Made by a program: the position numbers and the translations under genes. A stretch of DNA of 64,000 nucleotides from positions 51,225,164 to 51,289,163 of the forward strand of contig OY754337.1 in NCBI GenBank assembly GCA_963573305.1, written 5' to 3'. Below, in pieces: positions 45,544 through 56,814 of this stretch. Below the pieces are notes generated by a model. That model was not told the DNA's origin. It made no database searches and saw only the letters and a program-made list of their open reading frames with translations. Each line of letters begins with the position of its first letter. Position 1 is the stretch's first letter. The stretch comes from Pyrrhosoma nymphula (taxonomy: Eukaryota; Arthropoda; Insecta; Odonata; Coenagrionidae).

Positions 45544-46770
45544 TTATGTTTCTGGGAATTGCATTTCTTTAAAAAGTCTTTTCTTTAAATCCGGCTCCGA
45601 TACAATAATTTTGGCTTTATTGAGGGTGAAAAAATGATTGCATGGTCGGCTAATGCACAAGGGTTCTTGGATGTTTTTATCGAATATATTGTGCTGATTC
45701 AGCCTTGAAATGATCTTCGCTGATCTTTGAAATATTGTGTAGCTTGACACAGTATAAAATAAAATAAACACATTTGCAAATAATATAAATAAACACAGTT
45801 GCAGTCTTTACATGGAACAGAATAAACAATATTGCTCCTGAGTTCAGGAGATGGACTAGATTTGAGTCGAGAATAAATACATTTTTGTGTCTTAAAATTT
45901 TTAAATGCTATTTTAAATTGTGAGTCGTTGAATCTTTTTGCTATCTGTTCAGACAACCCTTGAATGTAAATTATACTTCTAAATTTATTTGAATTAAAAT
46001 TGCCTTCAGATAGTGAAGATGAGTGATTGAATACGGATGTAAGAAGAGCTTGGGGAGGATTGTGGGAATTGCATATTTGTGATACTGAGCTAGATCTTCC
46101 TGATTATGAAAAGGTATTAATGAACATGTTAGGAAAATAGTTCTTTATCAGTTAGTTTTTAACAACTTCTATGTTCTTAGGTATAAAAACTGAGTCACAA
46201 AGATTGATGGCTCTGTGTTTAAGTTCTTGGGCGGTATTAAATTTTTGTTTCAATGAATGGTGAGATTTGAAATTTAGGTACCTCTCTGCTTTATGAGGTT
46301 TTTCCACCAGTTTATATAAATAGTGCCATCTAGATTTCTAATAGTCAACATATCAAAAAGCGGAGTTTGTTTTCAGTTTCTGATTCTATTGTGAATTGTA
46401 ATTTTGGTTGAAATTTATTAAAATTATTAGTATAGTGGATTCTGAACAATCTCCTGGAACACATAGATATAAATCATCTACGAGATGTACATATAAATAC
46501 TTATATTTATTTATTCATCGTACATATTTATAAATAAATGGAATGTTAATCGGAATGGTTGTCAGGACTTCATCAAGAAGCCTTTGCATTATGATCTCTG
46601 CTAAAACAGGCGCAACCGGAGAGCCCATTGGAACACCGTTGATTGGAACACCATCAACATTAGTGTGATTTTAAATGATGTCCCAATTTTTATGTGATGA
46701 TCTGGCCAGCAGCTTCAACAGGAATATTTGTGGAAAGGCATTTAGCATCTAAAGATTTTAGCTCATAGTT
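45544..46770 (-). pseudogene. Penelope-like element, RT and linker
   Basis: Read on the minus strand. RT motif A lies at 46721-46765 (SLDAKCLSTNIPVE, with the catalytic Asp), motif B at 46597-46637 (GVPMGSPVAPVLAE) and motif C at 46471-46484 (VDDLYLCVP). Then comes a degraded stretch with RYLNFKSHHSLKQKFNTAQE and LKHRAINLCDSVFIPKN in shifting frames. The part 45956-45699 has ERFNDSQFKIAFKNFK-like sequence, ending SNIVYSVPCKDCNCVYLYY, the entry to the GIY-YIG domain (normally V-Y-I-G). The frame breaks there; 45771-45544 holds a TLNKAKIIVSEPDLKKRLFK end. Penelope-like elements encode a telomerase-related RT fused to this endonuclease. Several frameshifts make this copy inactive. Confidence 0.75.
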
Positions 46771-47540
46771 AAATGGAAACATGTTTGTTGTTTTAAATAT
46801 AAAAATATAACTAGCACAATGATTCTGCAATTATATATATAGCACAATTCTGGCATTATAGGTATATGTATATATTTATTTATATACATAGTACTATAAT
46901 TCACCCAATCATTTTCATAAACCATGCCTTCGGGATGTCTTTGCATGAATTTTCCCCCTCAATACCTCAATTTTCCCGCCAAAAATATCCTTAAATACGC
47001 TGGTATCCGATGTGGAGCGCAAGAAGATATTGTAAATTGCATGGATTTTTTATATGGAGAGGCGCATCGTGCGCCATTCCTTTGCGCACCTGGCAAATCA
47101 ATTCTAAAATGTTTAACAATTGGAAACAAATCATTTCCAAACAATGCATTTTTTCAGTCATCTGGAATTCAATTCCTTTTGCGCCTTTATCACAATGTTT
47201 TTTTTTGGTATCGATGAGGGTGTAAATGTTAAAAATGGATTAGACCTGATTTAAATAAAATCGAGCACAAAAGCCTAGTATCTAAAGCTTATATATATAT
47301 TCAAATTCTACTTAGTATAGCTTGATATATATTTATTTATGTAATCTTCGGTTTATTTCGATGAGGATTGGGGGATTTGAAATACGTTGACAATTCGTGA
47401 ATAATATAATATTTATACGCTTGTCAGTATTATGATGATTTTAATGCGTTTAAGATAACAGCGTAGTTGAGCATTCTAACCTACGACCAATAGGGTACCG
47501 GCGTGCTCGGTCTTTCCGTGAGGCAGACATGACGTAGTCA
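46771..47540. other. No gene seen
   Basis: AT-rich with TATATA-type simple repeats (46840-46890, 47280-47340). Overlapping frames at 46924-47225 are unrecognised. The N-terminal part of the Penelope-like element should lie at its left edge on the minus strand but was not recognised. Confidence 0.4.
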
Positions 47541-47545
47541 CGACG

Positions 47546-47583
47546 CACAGTGCGCTGAAATCTAAAAAAAACTGGCCAAAATT
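47546..47583 (+). repeat. Transib-type left inverted repeat
   Basis: Heptamer CACAGTG, then 12 bp, then AAAAAAACT in the place of a nonamer, then GGCCAAAATT. The 12-bp spacing before an A-rich block is like a 12-RSS; this reading is inference. Confidence 0.7.
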
Positions 47584-48609
47584 AAAAATTTCGACTTCTA
47601 AATTGAAACACCGCAGTATGGCAGTTTTCATTTACAACATCTATGCTACATAGAACCAAAGCTGTTTTAATTTTGGAGGAATGCTTTAGATCAGCAGGGC
47701 CCGTTAAAGTTGACAAAAAATTGTCAACATCCTACGAAGCAGGTTTTTCGCGAAATCACGTGTATTCTCTTTACTCGTATAGCCATCTGAAAGCAAGTTT
47801 GGTCATTTAAAAAGTATTAATGAAAATTTAGCATCTTTTTAAAAGGCAATACGCAGTCGTTTTTAATTAATTTTTGTTGATAATTATTAAAGAATTAAAA
47901 TTCCCTGTTTTTTGCCTGATTTTCTTATAATTGGAACAAAAACTTAAAGATCGACACAAAGGACACTGAGATACTTATGACACAAGGAACAACATCTCTA
48001 CTATGTTTTTATAAAAAAACCTTGCCACCACTTGCCCCCACTCCATTTTAGATGAAATGTATTATGAGGCGCTGTCTGTCGCCGTCTGTCTTGGCTACTC
48101 TGTCTTCCTTGGCCGCTGCACTGTCGGGCGCCGAAATTAGCGTAGTGAATATTTTTGTTTTATTGCTACTAACCTGTACTCAGAATTTTATTCCTTTCTC
48201 TATGACTTTGAACCAATCGCCAATGATGTGCTAAAATATTTTAGTGCAGTAAGAAACACGAATAATAGAGAACAAATTTTGGAGGATAAGAATAGAGACG
48301 GAGTTATCTAGTCTCCTTGTTAAGAGCCTTCGCGAATCCTGGCTGGGCACTTAACAGCCTCATGAAGTAGGGGTATTAAACAGCAGCATATTCTCTTACA
48401 TTTAACGAAATGTAGATCCTTCCCTGCAGCGGTCACTTCACCCTTCTAAAAGGACAAGCCACAATACTGATGAGCGAGCGTGGTTATACCCGGGCCTACC
48501 GCGGTAATCCTTCGCGGCCCTGAGACATTCCCCCAGCCTTTTGTTCCAAGTAAGCTCCCTCTCCCGGACTCAAGTTATTAGTTCCCTGAACAGCACTTTA
48601 AGACAACAT

Positions 48610-48915
48610 TTAAAACTCCGCAGCAACATTTAAAAAGTTTTCTAAAGATGCCGCTAATAAGTTTATTACCCCTTCACAAGCAAATCGATTTATGTGCCCC
48701 AGAGCATCGTTTCTCTCAGGCACGTGTGTGGTCCGGGTTCGCCAAAATAATTTGAGGGTTTTTCCAAAAATGTGCGTTTCCGATTGGTTTTGAAAATTTC
48801 TCTCCCACTCGTTTTCTAGGAGTGATTCAATCATATTTTGCTGCTGTGAGTGGAAGTACTCAAGTGTTTTCGGCTCATCGACACGGAAACGAGGAGTTGT
48901 TACGGAGTAAGCCAT
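48610..48915 (-). CDS. Hypothetical 101-codon frame inside the element
   Basis: A clean minus-strand frame from ATG 48913-48915 to a stop at 48610. The translation (MAYSVTTPRFRVDEPKTLEY at the start) is hydrophilic with no membrane segment, Cys cluster or known motif; HSQQQNMIESLLENEWERN could form a short helix. It does not look like the catalytic core of a RAG1-like transposase. Possibly a captured host fragment, a degraded second protein or chance. Low confidence that it is expressed. Confidence 0.25.
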   Translation of the reverse strand: MAYSVTTPRFRVDEPKTLEYFHSQQQNMIESLLENEWERNFQNQSETHIFGKTLKLFWRTRTTHVPERNDALGHINRFACEGVINLLAASLENFLNVAAEF

Positions 48916-49096
48916 CTATCAGGAGAGTGCTAGAGAAGGAAGACAGAGTGCTTCAGAGCTACTTTACTTCTCAGGTAAGTTGTCTTGTCACACTATAAAA
49001 GAAATTAAACATTTATTTTTAAAATTATCAATAGCTTTTATGTTGGTTTAGATTCATTACATTTCATTGCTCTAGTTTCAAAAACATAGGAGATAT

Positions 49097-49134
49097 GAAT
49101 TTTGGCCAGCTTTTTTCGATTCTTGCCCACTGTG
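49097..49134 (-). repeat. Transib-type right inverted repeat
   Basis: Read on the minus strand: CACAGTG, GGCAAGAATCGA, AAAAAGCTG, GCCAAAATT. It matches the left repeat apart from substitutions in the spacer and a slightly shorter A run. Confidence 0.7.
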
Positions 49135-49139
49135 CGACG

Positions 49140-51869
49140 ACATCATAGATGACTGGCAGCCGACACGATTTACAATGAAAGATTTTTGATTTCATGTCAT
49201 TTGATGGTATTCGATGTTAAGCGTCAATTATTTCATGATCAAACATTTAGACATGACACTAGCTCATGAAAACTTTTACGGAAATAAGCAGAGACGAGTT
49301 AAAATCCCAGTCCCTCAAATTGTTTTGTACATTAAAGCACTAAAGCAGCATCATCATGACGGCTAAAATACACCTAACCACTAACTACATGAAAAACAAC
49401 ATTTTAAATTGTCAAATTTCGGCTAAATACACTGATTTACCATAGAAAGTAATGCAAAGTATAAGATGTTTTCACGAACTTAAGATTTGAACATAGATCG
49501 CCATATTTGACTATGCGGTCACATGATTCGCTTCCCCAGACGGCATTAAAAGCATTGATTGGCTGCATTCCTTTCAACTGTGTTATTATCTTTGACGGAC
49601 TTCAGCTTTATCTTTTTATAGAAAAAAAGGGAAAAGATGAAAAAAAGAAAATTTTGAGTTCGACTCAGAGGAGAGGAATCTATGGAGGACTCAGAAAAAA
49701 AGTGGAAAACGAAAAATAATCAACGCTCTGCTGTAATATTACTCAGTATCGCATTTGTAAGAGTCTCTGAAGGCGGAAATGGCGAACGGAAAACCCCTTT
49801 TCCTTGTACGCTCAAATATCGTGGGAAGTTAAAATGACAATATTCTTGATGGACGTGCATGAAGGCTTATGATTCAAAAAAATGTGTTGGCTCATAAAAT
49901 GTCTGTACTCCTTAACCTTCACTTACATGAAATAAACATAATAACTGCGCATTATAGCTTTGATGTATAAACTGCATTATTCTACTTATATAGGATCTAC
50001 GAGGCCGTATGTCTCGGGAGAGTTAAGACACAAGCCATGAAAAAGGGAGAGGGATAGAAAGAAAAAGAAATTTACAGTGGCAGGTAACGGAAATTGAGAT
50101 GTGTTTTCTGGATGAGTTATTCGATTTTATTATGATGTGGTTGTGGTTAGTGCGTAAAAATGAAGAATTCTCATACCTATCAGTTTCACAGACAAGTTGG
50201 ATGGAATACATCGGACCGCAAACTGTAAATAAACCAGCACTAGAGTGGTACTTATCCCACGATTTCCTATTAACCTTCGCGACACAGTTTTACTTTTCCG
50301 TACTGCTATTACCAAGTTTTGAAGTGAAAAACAAAGAGTTTTTAACTAGTCTAGAATGAAACATATATCGTGTAAGACTTAGCGTTTTTATGGCGTACAA
50401 TGTGAATACAGTCTTCGCGGATTTCCCACCAGGTAAGTTGTTCATTCAGGCTAGGCAGATATAAAAAATTCAATAATTCGATGAGAATGTATTTAATTAC
50501 GTTAGGATTAGAATATGTTTTTAATAACCCCAGACGTGATGTCGAGTCCAACGCCTCGACTTTCAAATGTAATAATCGAGATTGATATGAAATTAAAAGA
50601 TACTCGAACAAATCTACAAATAAGGATCACATTTTCAGGAAGAAAAGAGCTGCGTAAAATGTCTCTTCTCACCACAAAGTAGGTACTATCAGAGAGTCCA
50701 AAAGCGACAGCGGCTGTAGTAATATTTTGCACCATCCAAAAAGTTCTTAACAAGTTCCATCCCGTCAAGTCTATAGTTTATTGTTGGTGTACAGATACAG
50801 AGACTGGCCTTTTCTTGAGGAAATTTCAACCGGGAATGTCCGGAGTGGGAATCATGTCTTATGTCGATATTTTTTAGTCAAATCCAAGTATTCATGCACT
50901 CCAATCCAATCTGGAAAAGGAAAACGCTCCATGTGTTGGAATAAGGGCTTTGGTATGAGTTAATGAATTAGTTGATATATTTCCTTCATATTTTATACGT
51001 CCGAGCAATAAATAATCAATAAAATAAATGCTCCCCCTTTAAAGCTTGTTGGGTTTGTCTATTTTCTACTTTTCCTTTGAATTCGAATCCATTTCTTAAC
51101 CGTAGACCAGTGCTTTTGGTCTGAATGAACAATTTACACAATTTTAGCGCTGTAACACATTCTTCCATATTAATTTGCCACAAAACACAGATCGAATGGT
51201 GACTTTATACGCTGTGCCCCTAAGAAACTGGATGAGAATATTGTGGATGAGTGCAACAACCATTACATCAAATACCAAGAGCCAATTGCCTATTTGGTCT
51301 CTCTATTTGTGCGCAGTGTTTGCTATCACAAGAGGAAGTATTATCTCGTAGGCATTATTATGAATGGGGGGCGTTACCAAATAAAATATTCTCATAGACA
51401 GCCCCGAGATTGGATAAAAATGTGCTCCATTTCCCAGAAGTATAGTATAAAATATAACTATAAAAAACAGCAGAGGGATGTTTTGAGGGCGTGTTTTAGC
51501 GTGTCTACCCTTTACCCCATCGAGGGATATATATCACCGATAAATTACGCCTCCTACCCAAACAGCCCTCCTGTGCACGTGTGTCGAACGAAGTTTCCTT
51601 TTATTTTTTTTTACATTTTTCTTGAAAAAAAAAGATTTACAAATAAATGGCATCAACAATTCATCCGATAACACGTTTATCTCCCTTTCTCTTCCTCCAC
51701 CACGTCCGATGCATCGAATATTCAGGGGCCACTCGCGCTGTCTTCTTTCTTTTTCAGCCTGTGCTTTAGTTTGACATGAAGCCGGGCTTCGCGCGGGACG
51801 TTCTCCAAACCGTTGATTTTTGCGTTGCGTCCGGTGAGGTGCAACTTAAATTCCGACCAAACTATTGAG
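49140..51869. other. No gene; one Penelope-type repeat fragment
   Basis: AT-rich. Frames at 49507-49719 and 51243-51671 are unrecognised; the latter (142 codons) starts at GTG. The only repeat noted is at 50365-50465. Confidence 0.4.
50365..50465 (+). repeat. Penelope-type terminal repeat fragment
   Basis: Related to 38505-38580: AAGACTTAGCG, a GTGAATACAGTCTTCGCGG block, TTTCCCACCAGGTAAGTTG and TTCA-GGCTAGGCAG. The CGTTTCGA block of the other copies is missing. Confidence 0.5.
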
Positions 51870-51995
51870 GGTAGTCCGTGTGGAATTCCATAGAGGAAAA
51901 TTCATTCGCCTTGACCGGGACTTGAATTCGGATTCCTCGATAATCGCACCGAGTGCTTTAACCAGTTAAGCTGCGTTTCATCTCCGTTTATTTGT
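51870..51995 (-). repeat. tRNA-derived SINE, family 2
   Basis: On the minus strand: A-box-like CTTAACTGGTTAAAGCACTC, then B-box-like GAATTCAAGTCCCGG, then GTCAAGGCGAATGAATTTTC. It faces a related copy at 52250-52400 on the plus strand. The body differs from SINE family 1. Confidence 0.6.
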
Positions 51996-52249
51996 CAACA
52001 TACATATACTAGGTTTAGATCAAGATAAAACACTCTTTTACTTGAGCATAAACTAAATAATGAATCTCATGACAGTTCATTTTGTTAAACTTTCATTTTT
52101 GCCAAGAAAACATTTAGATATTTTCCAATCATGGTGGATGCCCGGTGATGTAGGCGAGGCATCCTTGTCCTCCTCTAAGAATTTTAGAGGGCTTTAAAGG
52201 AACAAGTTCTTCAGGACCTCCGGACATACAATGTCACAAAATCAGTCAA

Positions 52250-52400
52250 AAGCGTGATCTTGGAGCCAGTAGTTTAACTTGCTAAATATCACAGCGCAAT
52301 ATCAAGGGGATCAGGTTCGAGTACCGGTCAAGGCGAATGACTTTTCCTCGGTGGAATGTCACACTTGCGGATACCATGGCTAATCCCGGTATTCCCTAAA
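52250..52400 (+). repeat. tRNA-derived SINE, family 2, inverted partner
   Basis: On the plus strand: an AGTAGTTTAACTTGCTAAAT A-box region, a GGTTCGAGTACC B box, then CGGTCAAGGCGAATGACTTT and TCCTCGGTGGAATGTCACAC, matching the reverse complement of 51870-51940. Confidence 0.6.
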
Positions 52401-53934
52401 TTCATTTTTTATATTTGATATCTCGCTCCCAGACAATGCATACCCTACTACTTCGGGAATGTAACTTTTAGCGAAGGGTCACTTCGTCCCCGGAAGTTTA
52501 TTCGAAAGATAGGAATCGCTTGAGATATGACCATAATATGTATGTGCGATAACCGCATGCATTAATGCATACGTAACTCGGTGGCTTGACGTAACCGCAC
52601 GGTATCGTTTTTCTAACATTCACGTATTTAATCGTAATGTATTAAATGACACAAGTACATTGTCATCCGCAAAGGAAATTAAAATCGACAAATCACGGAA
52701 AACATCCTGAAAATCGGAAGGAAATTCTTCAAATAGCTGTGAGCGGCAACGTTCCGTGACGTCATCGTCCAAGTTCCCGATGATTCAGCGTTTAGCTGCC
52801 GCCAAGTGGGCGTAATTTTAAAGTATCAGGCGATAATTTGTGGAAATGTTAGACGGACAGCATTATCACTGAAACACTTTGTAAAATGCCAAGGTAATGC
52901 TTTGATAATGGGAATGTTTGCTGAAACCTAGGTCGGTAAAATAAAACTCGTTGTGGAAATTTTTACAATGGGTTTCTGGGATAGTGCTGGGCGTAATTTG
53001 TAAAGAAATATTTTCATACTGTAGCATTGTTTTTCGATAAAATTTGTGCTCTCATTATTTAAAATATGCGTGTTTTTTTCTTTTTAATAAAGCGTGTTCC
53101 CCATATCTCTTCGTGAGCTATTTAAATAAAAACTTTTATAATCTCAATTTCAGGTATGCATGATGAGGTTTATTCTGAAACCATTGAGGCGCTAAATTAC
53201 TTACGCTTATTCTTATCCTACTTCATCTCTGATTCAAATCATGGAGAAGACTCGTTGTAATCTCTGATCATCCAAATGCATAAATATTATGCATCTGGCA
53301 TAAATGAGGAATTATTATGATAACGCATGTTTTACTTCATTTTTTGTGGCATTCCGTGAGCCTTGATGCGATGGATGCTGGGTAAACGCAAACTGAGAGC
53401 CTAACTCCCATATTTTCAGTCCCAACTCCGCAGACCACGTGTAAGAAATACCTGAACCTCCTCACTTACACCAAAGCTTGCCAAGTCCGTATCTCGCCCC
53501 CACCCCTCCCTCCAAACTCAAAGCCACCTTTCTTCGCGCACCTTTCTCTTCGTCGTCATGGAAACGGGGGCCCTGGATTGTGGGAGGAGGAGAGGATAGG
53601 GAGAATGAGAGGCACCCTTGGGAATCATAAATACTACACTGCCTTGCAAGAGGAAAAGGTTCTTTTTTGTGTGTATCCTTCTTTTTTCTCTATCTACCAC
53701 TCCTTCCGTGAGCAAGCTTGTGGAGAGTGGGGTTTGTGATGTATTGATGGAAGCGGTAGCAGCAAGCAGGCGTGGAGGCCAAAGGTAGGGCAATCGTCAA
53801 ACTGGTATCAGGAAGGTGTAAAAAGGATAAGAAAGGCCTTATTTTCTCGATATTTTCTCAGTTACGCGTCCGCCGTCTGCTAAACTCTGGACTTGGGGTC
53901 GGGGTCGGTAAACTGCGGCTCGCGGCTGTGTCTG
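52401..53934. other. No gene; GC-richer end
   Basis: The palindrome ATGCATTAATGCAT lies at 52557-52570. A GC-richer stretch at 53440-53640 has a 91-codon minus-strand frame that is not recognised. Nothing else. Confidence 0.4.
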
Positions 53935-54275
53935 ATGGTTGGTTGGTTATTTGGTCGACAACTGAGGTCATTAGCGCCATTGAGGACATGTGGCTGGGCA
54001 GGTAAGGGAAGAATCATTGGGGAATGGAGGAAAGGTGGAGAGAAATTCCGCCGTCGGCATCAACCTGCTATTAACGGAAGTCGCCAAAGGGACCACGGTT
54101 TAACGTCTCCTCCGATGAACGGAGTGATGTATTTGAAATGCCCCCCACAAGACACCCAAGTAGGGATCAGGTTTTCTCTGAAAAATATTCACCACTTTCA
54201 GGATTTGAACTCGTCCGGCCGTCTGGATGGCAAGCCAGTACTCTAGTTACCAACCCGTTCCTCGCTAGCTCTTTG
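53935..54275 (-). repeat. tRNA-related SINE, family 1, copy B
   Basis: Same block order as 1690-2030: a TTATTTGG/CGACAACT region, CCGTCGGCATCAACCTGCTA, CACGGTTTAACGTC, CCGATGAACGGAG, CACCCAAGTAGGGATC, GAAAAATATTCACCAC. Then on the minus strand the B-box GAGTTCAAATCC (54206-54217) and an A-box-like GGTAACTAGAGTACTGG. A second copy of family 1 that helps define the unit as about 340 bp. Confidence 0.65.
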
Positions 54276-54754
54276 ATTACGTATTTTGATGCGGCCTCGG
54301 CCACGATACGAGCGGCGGGCGGCAGAGCAACAGAGCGGCAAAGCTGAGTTTTATGTTTCTGATGTTTGAAATGGAAAACGCTCGAACCCCAGCCATGATA
54401 GACTTGAGTGGCAACGCATCACGGCCGACATGGTTCAGGATTGGTGAGGGATTTTAATTCGCTGTCGCGCGCTTCTTATCGTGTTTACTACCGGTCTCCA
54501 TAGTTTGCTGACCGCATGTCCAGTGCCGCTATTCAAGTTTCTCTCTAATAAACTGATTCCAAGTGCCTCCATTTCTAGGCGATCTGTGGGAACTGTATAC
54601 GGTTTTGGCATCATAAAAATAAATGTGGTGAGCCTGATGGAGGCTATATTCCACTATTGCTGATTTTTCGGGTTGATAAATACTTTCAAAACTCAGAGAA
54701 GAGAAGAAAATTTTAGAATGGACTTTTTGCGGCAAAATAGTCAATTGAACCCAA
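54276..54754. other. No gene seen
   Basis: A short GC-richer start (54290-54345) and then AT-rich DNA, with no recognisable frame. Confidence 0.4.
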
Positions 54755-54905
54755 ATGAGAGGAGAAATGAAAGGGAATAATTATGGAAGGATATTAACCA
54801 AGAGTGGAAAACAAAAGGCATATAATAAATGAAGTCACAGTGAAGAGTAATGCAACAATAAAGCAGTTGGCATAGTAGATAAACTAATTATTGGATTGAT
54901 GATTG
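54755..54905 (+). mobile_element. RTE-like LINE 3' end, degraded
   Basis: Plus-strand remnant ending TTGGATTGATGATTGCTGAT followed by GATGG, the same tail as at 27460-27490. The coding part before it is too degraded to translate. Confidence 0.4.
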
Positions 54906-55094
54906 CTGATGATGGTGATATGCCTACGTAGTGAAATGTGAAATGAAAATAAATACGTACCTTAGATTCAATTATTAAAAGTTTTTCTCCATCATAAAAA
55001 GCCATTAATTGAAGGATCAATTTTATTTCTATAATTTTCTACACGTCAATCTCTTATTAGCCCTCCGTTTCATTCATGTTTAAATCTACTCTTT

Positions 55095-55360
55095 AGAAAT
55101 CATTCGCGGTTTTTCTGATGTATTCTATTCTTGGTGTTCCTCTGTAAATTTTTCCATTTATTTCTTCTTCCAATATCTTTTTTAATGGGCTGTTGTGTGG
55201 CGAAAAATTGTTCCCGGTTAGTTTGTCTCTCCTAACCTATCCTACGTAGAACTCTTGTTACACTTACCACTTCAACTCTTCGTTGAGCCTTTTCATTGGT
55301 GACTCTCCCCGATCTTTTATCTTCATTTTTATTCGTTTTCAGTACGTTTCCACTGCTTCC
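55095..55360 (-). pseudogene. RTE-like LINE, C-terminal tail
   Basis: On the minus strand the translation gives VRRDKLTGNN, NSPLKKILEEEINGKIYRGT and PRIEYIRKTAND, aligning with 27245-27375 (RKRDKLLV, GSPLKTILEGEMNGKHYRGR). Stops interrupt the upstream part. The RT core is absent. It lies tail-to-tail with the plus-strand RTE remnant at 54755-54905. Confidence 0.55.
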
Positions 55361-56404
55361 TTTCTTCGTTTTTTCCAAATGCTAGAAACAGAACTCCATT
55401 TCAATAAGAGAGCATGCTTCTTATATTTTTATAAGATAGTTTTATAGCTTGTAAATGATTTTAATCCATAATAGTGATTTTTTCTGCATTTTAATATTAT
55501 ATACTTAGATAGAATGGTTTAATACTCATTTTTTAAGCTTTAAAATTAGTTTGGTATTAATTCATGTAAAATAAGTAATGATGTAACTTTTAATAATAAG
55601 GCTTTACATTTTTCTTGCTTGTAGAATATATTCATGGCTCCAGGACAATTTTCAATTCGTTGTCACAGACAGGTTGATCTCTTCCGTTTAAGAAAATGTT
55701 TCCCAAACTCTACCCTGCTCCAACCTGAGCTAAAGTAAAAAGGGAGAGGGGGAACTCGCCACGGTTTGAAATTTTGTGGTGAAAAGAGTTCCTCCGTACT
55801 TCTTCACCGCTCAGAGAGAGAGAGAAAGAAGAATGGGTTTCGAAGAAAGATTAAGCGTCGATGGAGAAGTTCCCAGCGAACCGGCGCGCCTGCCCCGCCG
55901 TGGAGTGCTTCTTTACGCCCCGAAGTGGACACACCTCCCTCTCCCCTTTGCTAAGCGTTCCATAAATAACGCCAACTCGTTTGGTGCTCAAGAGAGAACA
56001 GTAACGTTTCTTCGTTTTACAAAAAAACGAAGTGGGTGAAACGGGTTTCCCTCCACGTTTCACCTTTCGTCGCAAAGCGTTTCCAAACATTTCTCTGTAA
56101 ACCTGGAAAAGAGGACTGTCGTAATTTTTCTCAAATCGATTTATCCCGCGTGTACTATTAACCCTTTCAAGTGGTGTTGGTTCACAGGGATGACGACTGA
56201 AAGCTTGAGGTGGTTAGCGCAATGAAGTCTAAAATCGGCATGTTTGTTAGAGTGGTATTATTTAATTTGGATGGTTACAGTTACGTTGTTAGGGTGGGAA
56301 TTTGTACAAAGAGCCTGGGAGAAGAGACGATAGACAGCATGAATATTCTCATAAAGTCTTTTCTTGGGTGAAGCAGAACCCTGAGAACTATGATGGAATG
56401 GGAA
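55361..56404. other. No gene seen; GC-rich patch
   Basis: AT-rich to about 55720, then a GC-richer patch (55730-56060) with short frames in two plus-strand frames and one minus-strand frame; an 87-codon plus-strand frame (55776-56039) has no known motif. A hairpin CGTTTCTTCGTTTT versus AAAACGAAGTGG-type words lies at 56003-56042. Confidence 0.35.
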
Positions 56405-56409
56405 AAAAG
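56405..56409. repeat. Target-site duplication of the copia element
   Basis: AAAAG here and AAAAG at 60456-60460 flank the two LTRs exactly. A 5-bp duplication is the usual length for copia integrase. Confidence 0.85.
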
Positions 56410-56607
56410 TATTAAATTCCTTCGTGATTTAAAAGAAATATCAACTCTTTATTTCTTTCTTCTTGCAACAACAATTAACCCTTTTCTCTTTCTTAATGTA
56501 ATTACATACGAAACAACTTAAAGATCGCGCCAAAAACAGATGAGCGATGATATTTCCGAGTGCGCATCATGTTTGCGTATGTTAAGTTGCTCACCTCACT
56601 TTCAACA
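56410..56607 (-). repeat. Copia 3' LTR
   Basis: 198 bp, beginning TGTTGAAAGTG on the minus strand and ending GGAATTTAATA. It differs from 60258-60455 at four positions. Regulatory signals for transcription and polyadenylation should lie here, but I could not single them out. Confidence 0.95.
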
Positions 56608-56618
56608 CTCCCCCTCAA
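56608..56618 (-). promoter_or_regulatory. Copia polypurine tract
   Basis: TTGAGGGGGAG on the minus strand, immediately before the 3' LTR. It primes plus-strand DNA synthesis in LTR elements. Confidence 0.85.
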
Positions 56619-56814
56619 GTTAACATACAAAATTATTTCAGTGTTTTCAAACAAATTACAAACAGTTATCACTCATTGAACAATAGCACACAAAATATAA
56701 GATTAATGAAATGAATCTGACAACACAAATACAATGAAAAACACCTTAGAACCAACTAAAACATGATTCAAGTTCAAAAGTTTAAAATTTAAAGTTTAAC
56801 ATATTCTTCAACAG

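Larger units (their letters stand above)
47546..49134. mobile_element. Non-autonomous Transib-type element
   Basis: The 1,589-bp element starts CACAGTG (47546-47552) and ends CACTGTG (49128-49134). The terminal inverted repeats extend about 38 bp, sharing CACAGTG, an A-rich run and CTGGCCAAAATT. The flanking 5-mers CGACG (47541-47545) and CGACG (49135-49139) are identical, which fits the 5-bp, GC-rich target-site duplications known for Transib. The termini resemble the V(D)J recombination signal heptamer, as established for Transib. The interior is too short for the RAG1-like transposase and none was seen, so the copy would depend on another element. Confidence 0.75.

Noticed and set aside
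51243..51671. 142-codon plus-strand frame
   Set aside because: Starts at GTG, AT-driven composition, no motif, no splice or promoter context.
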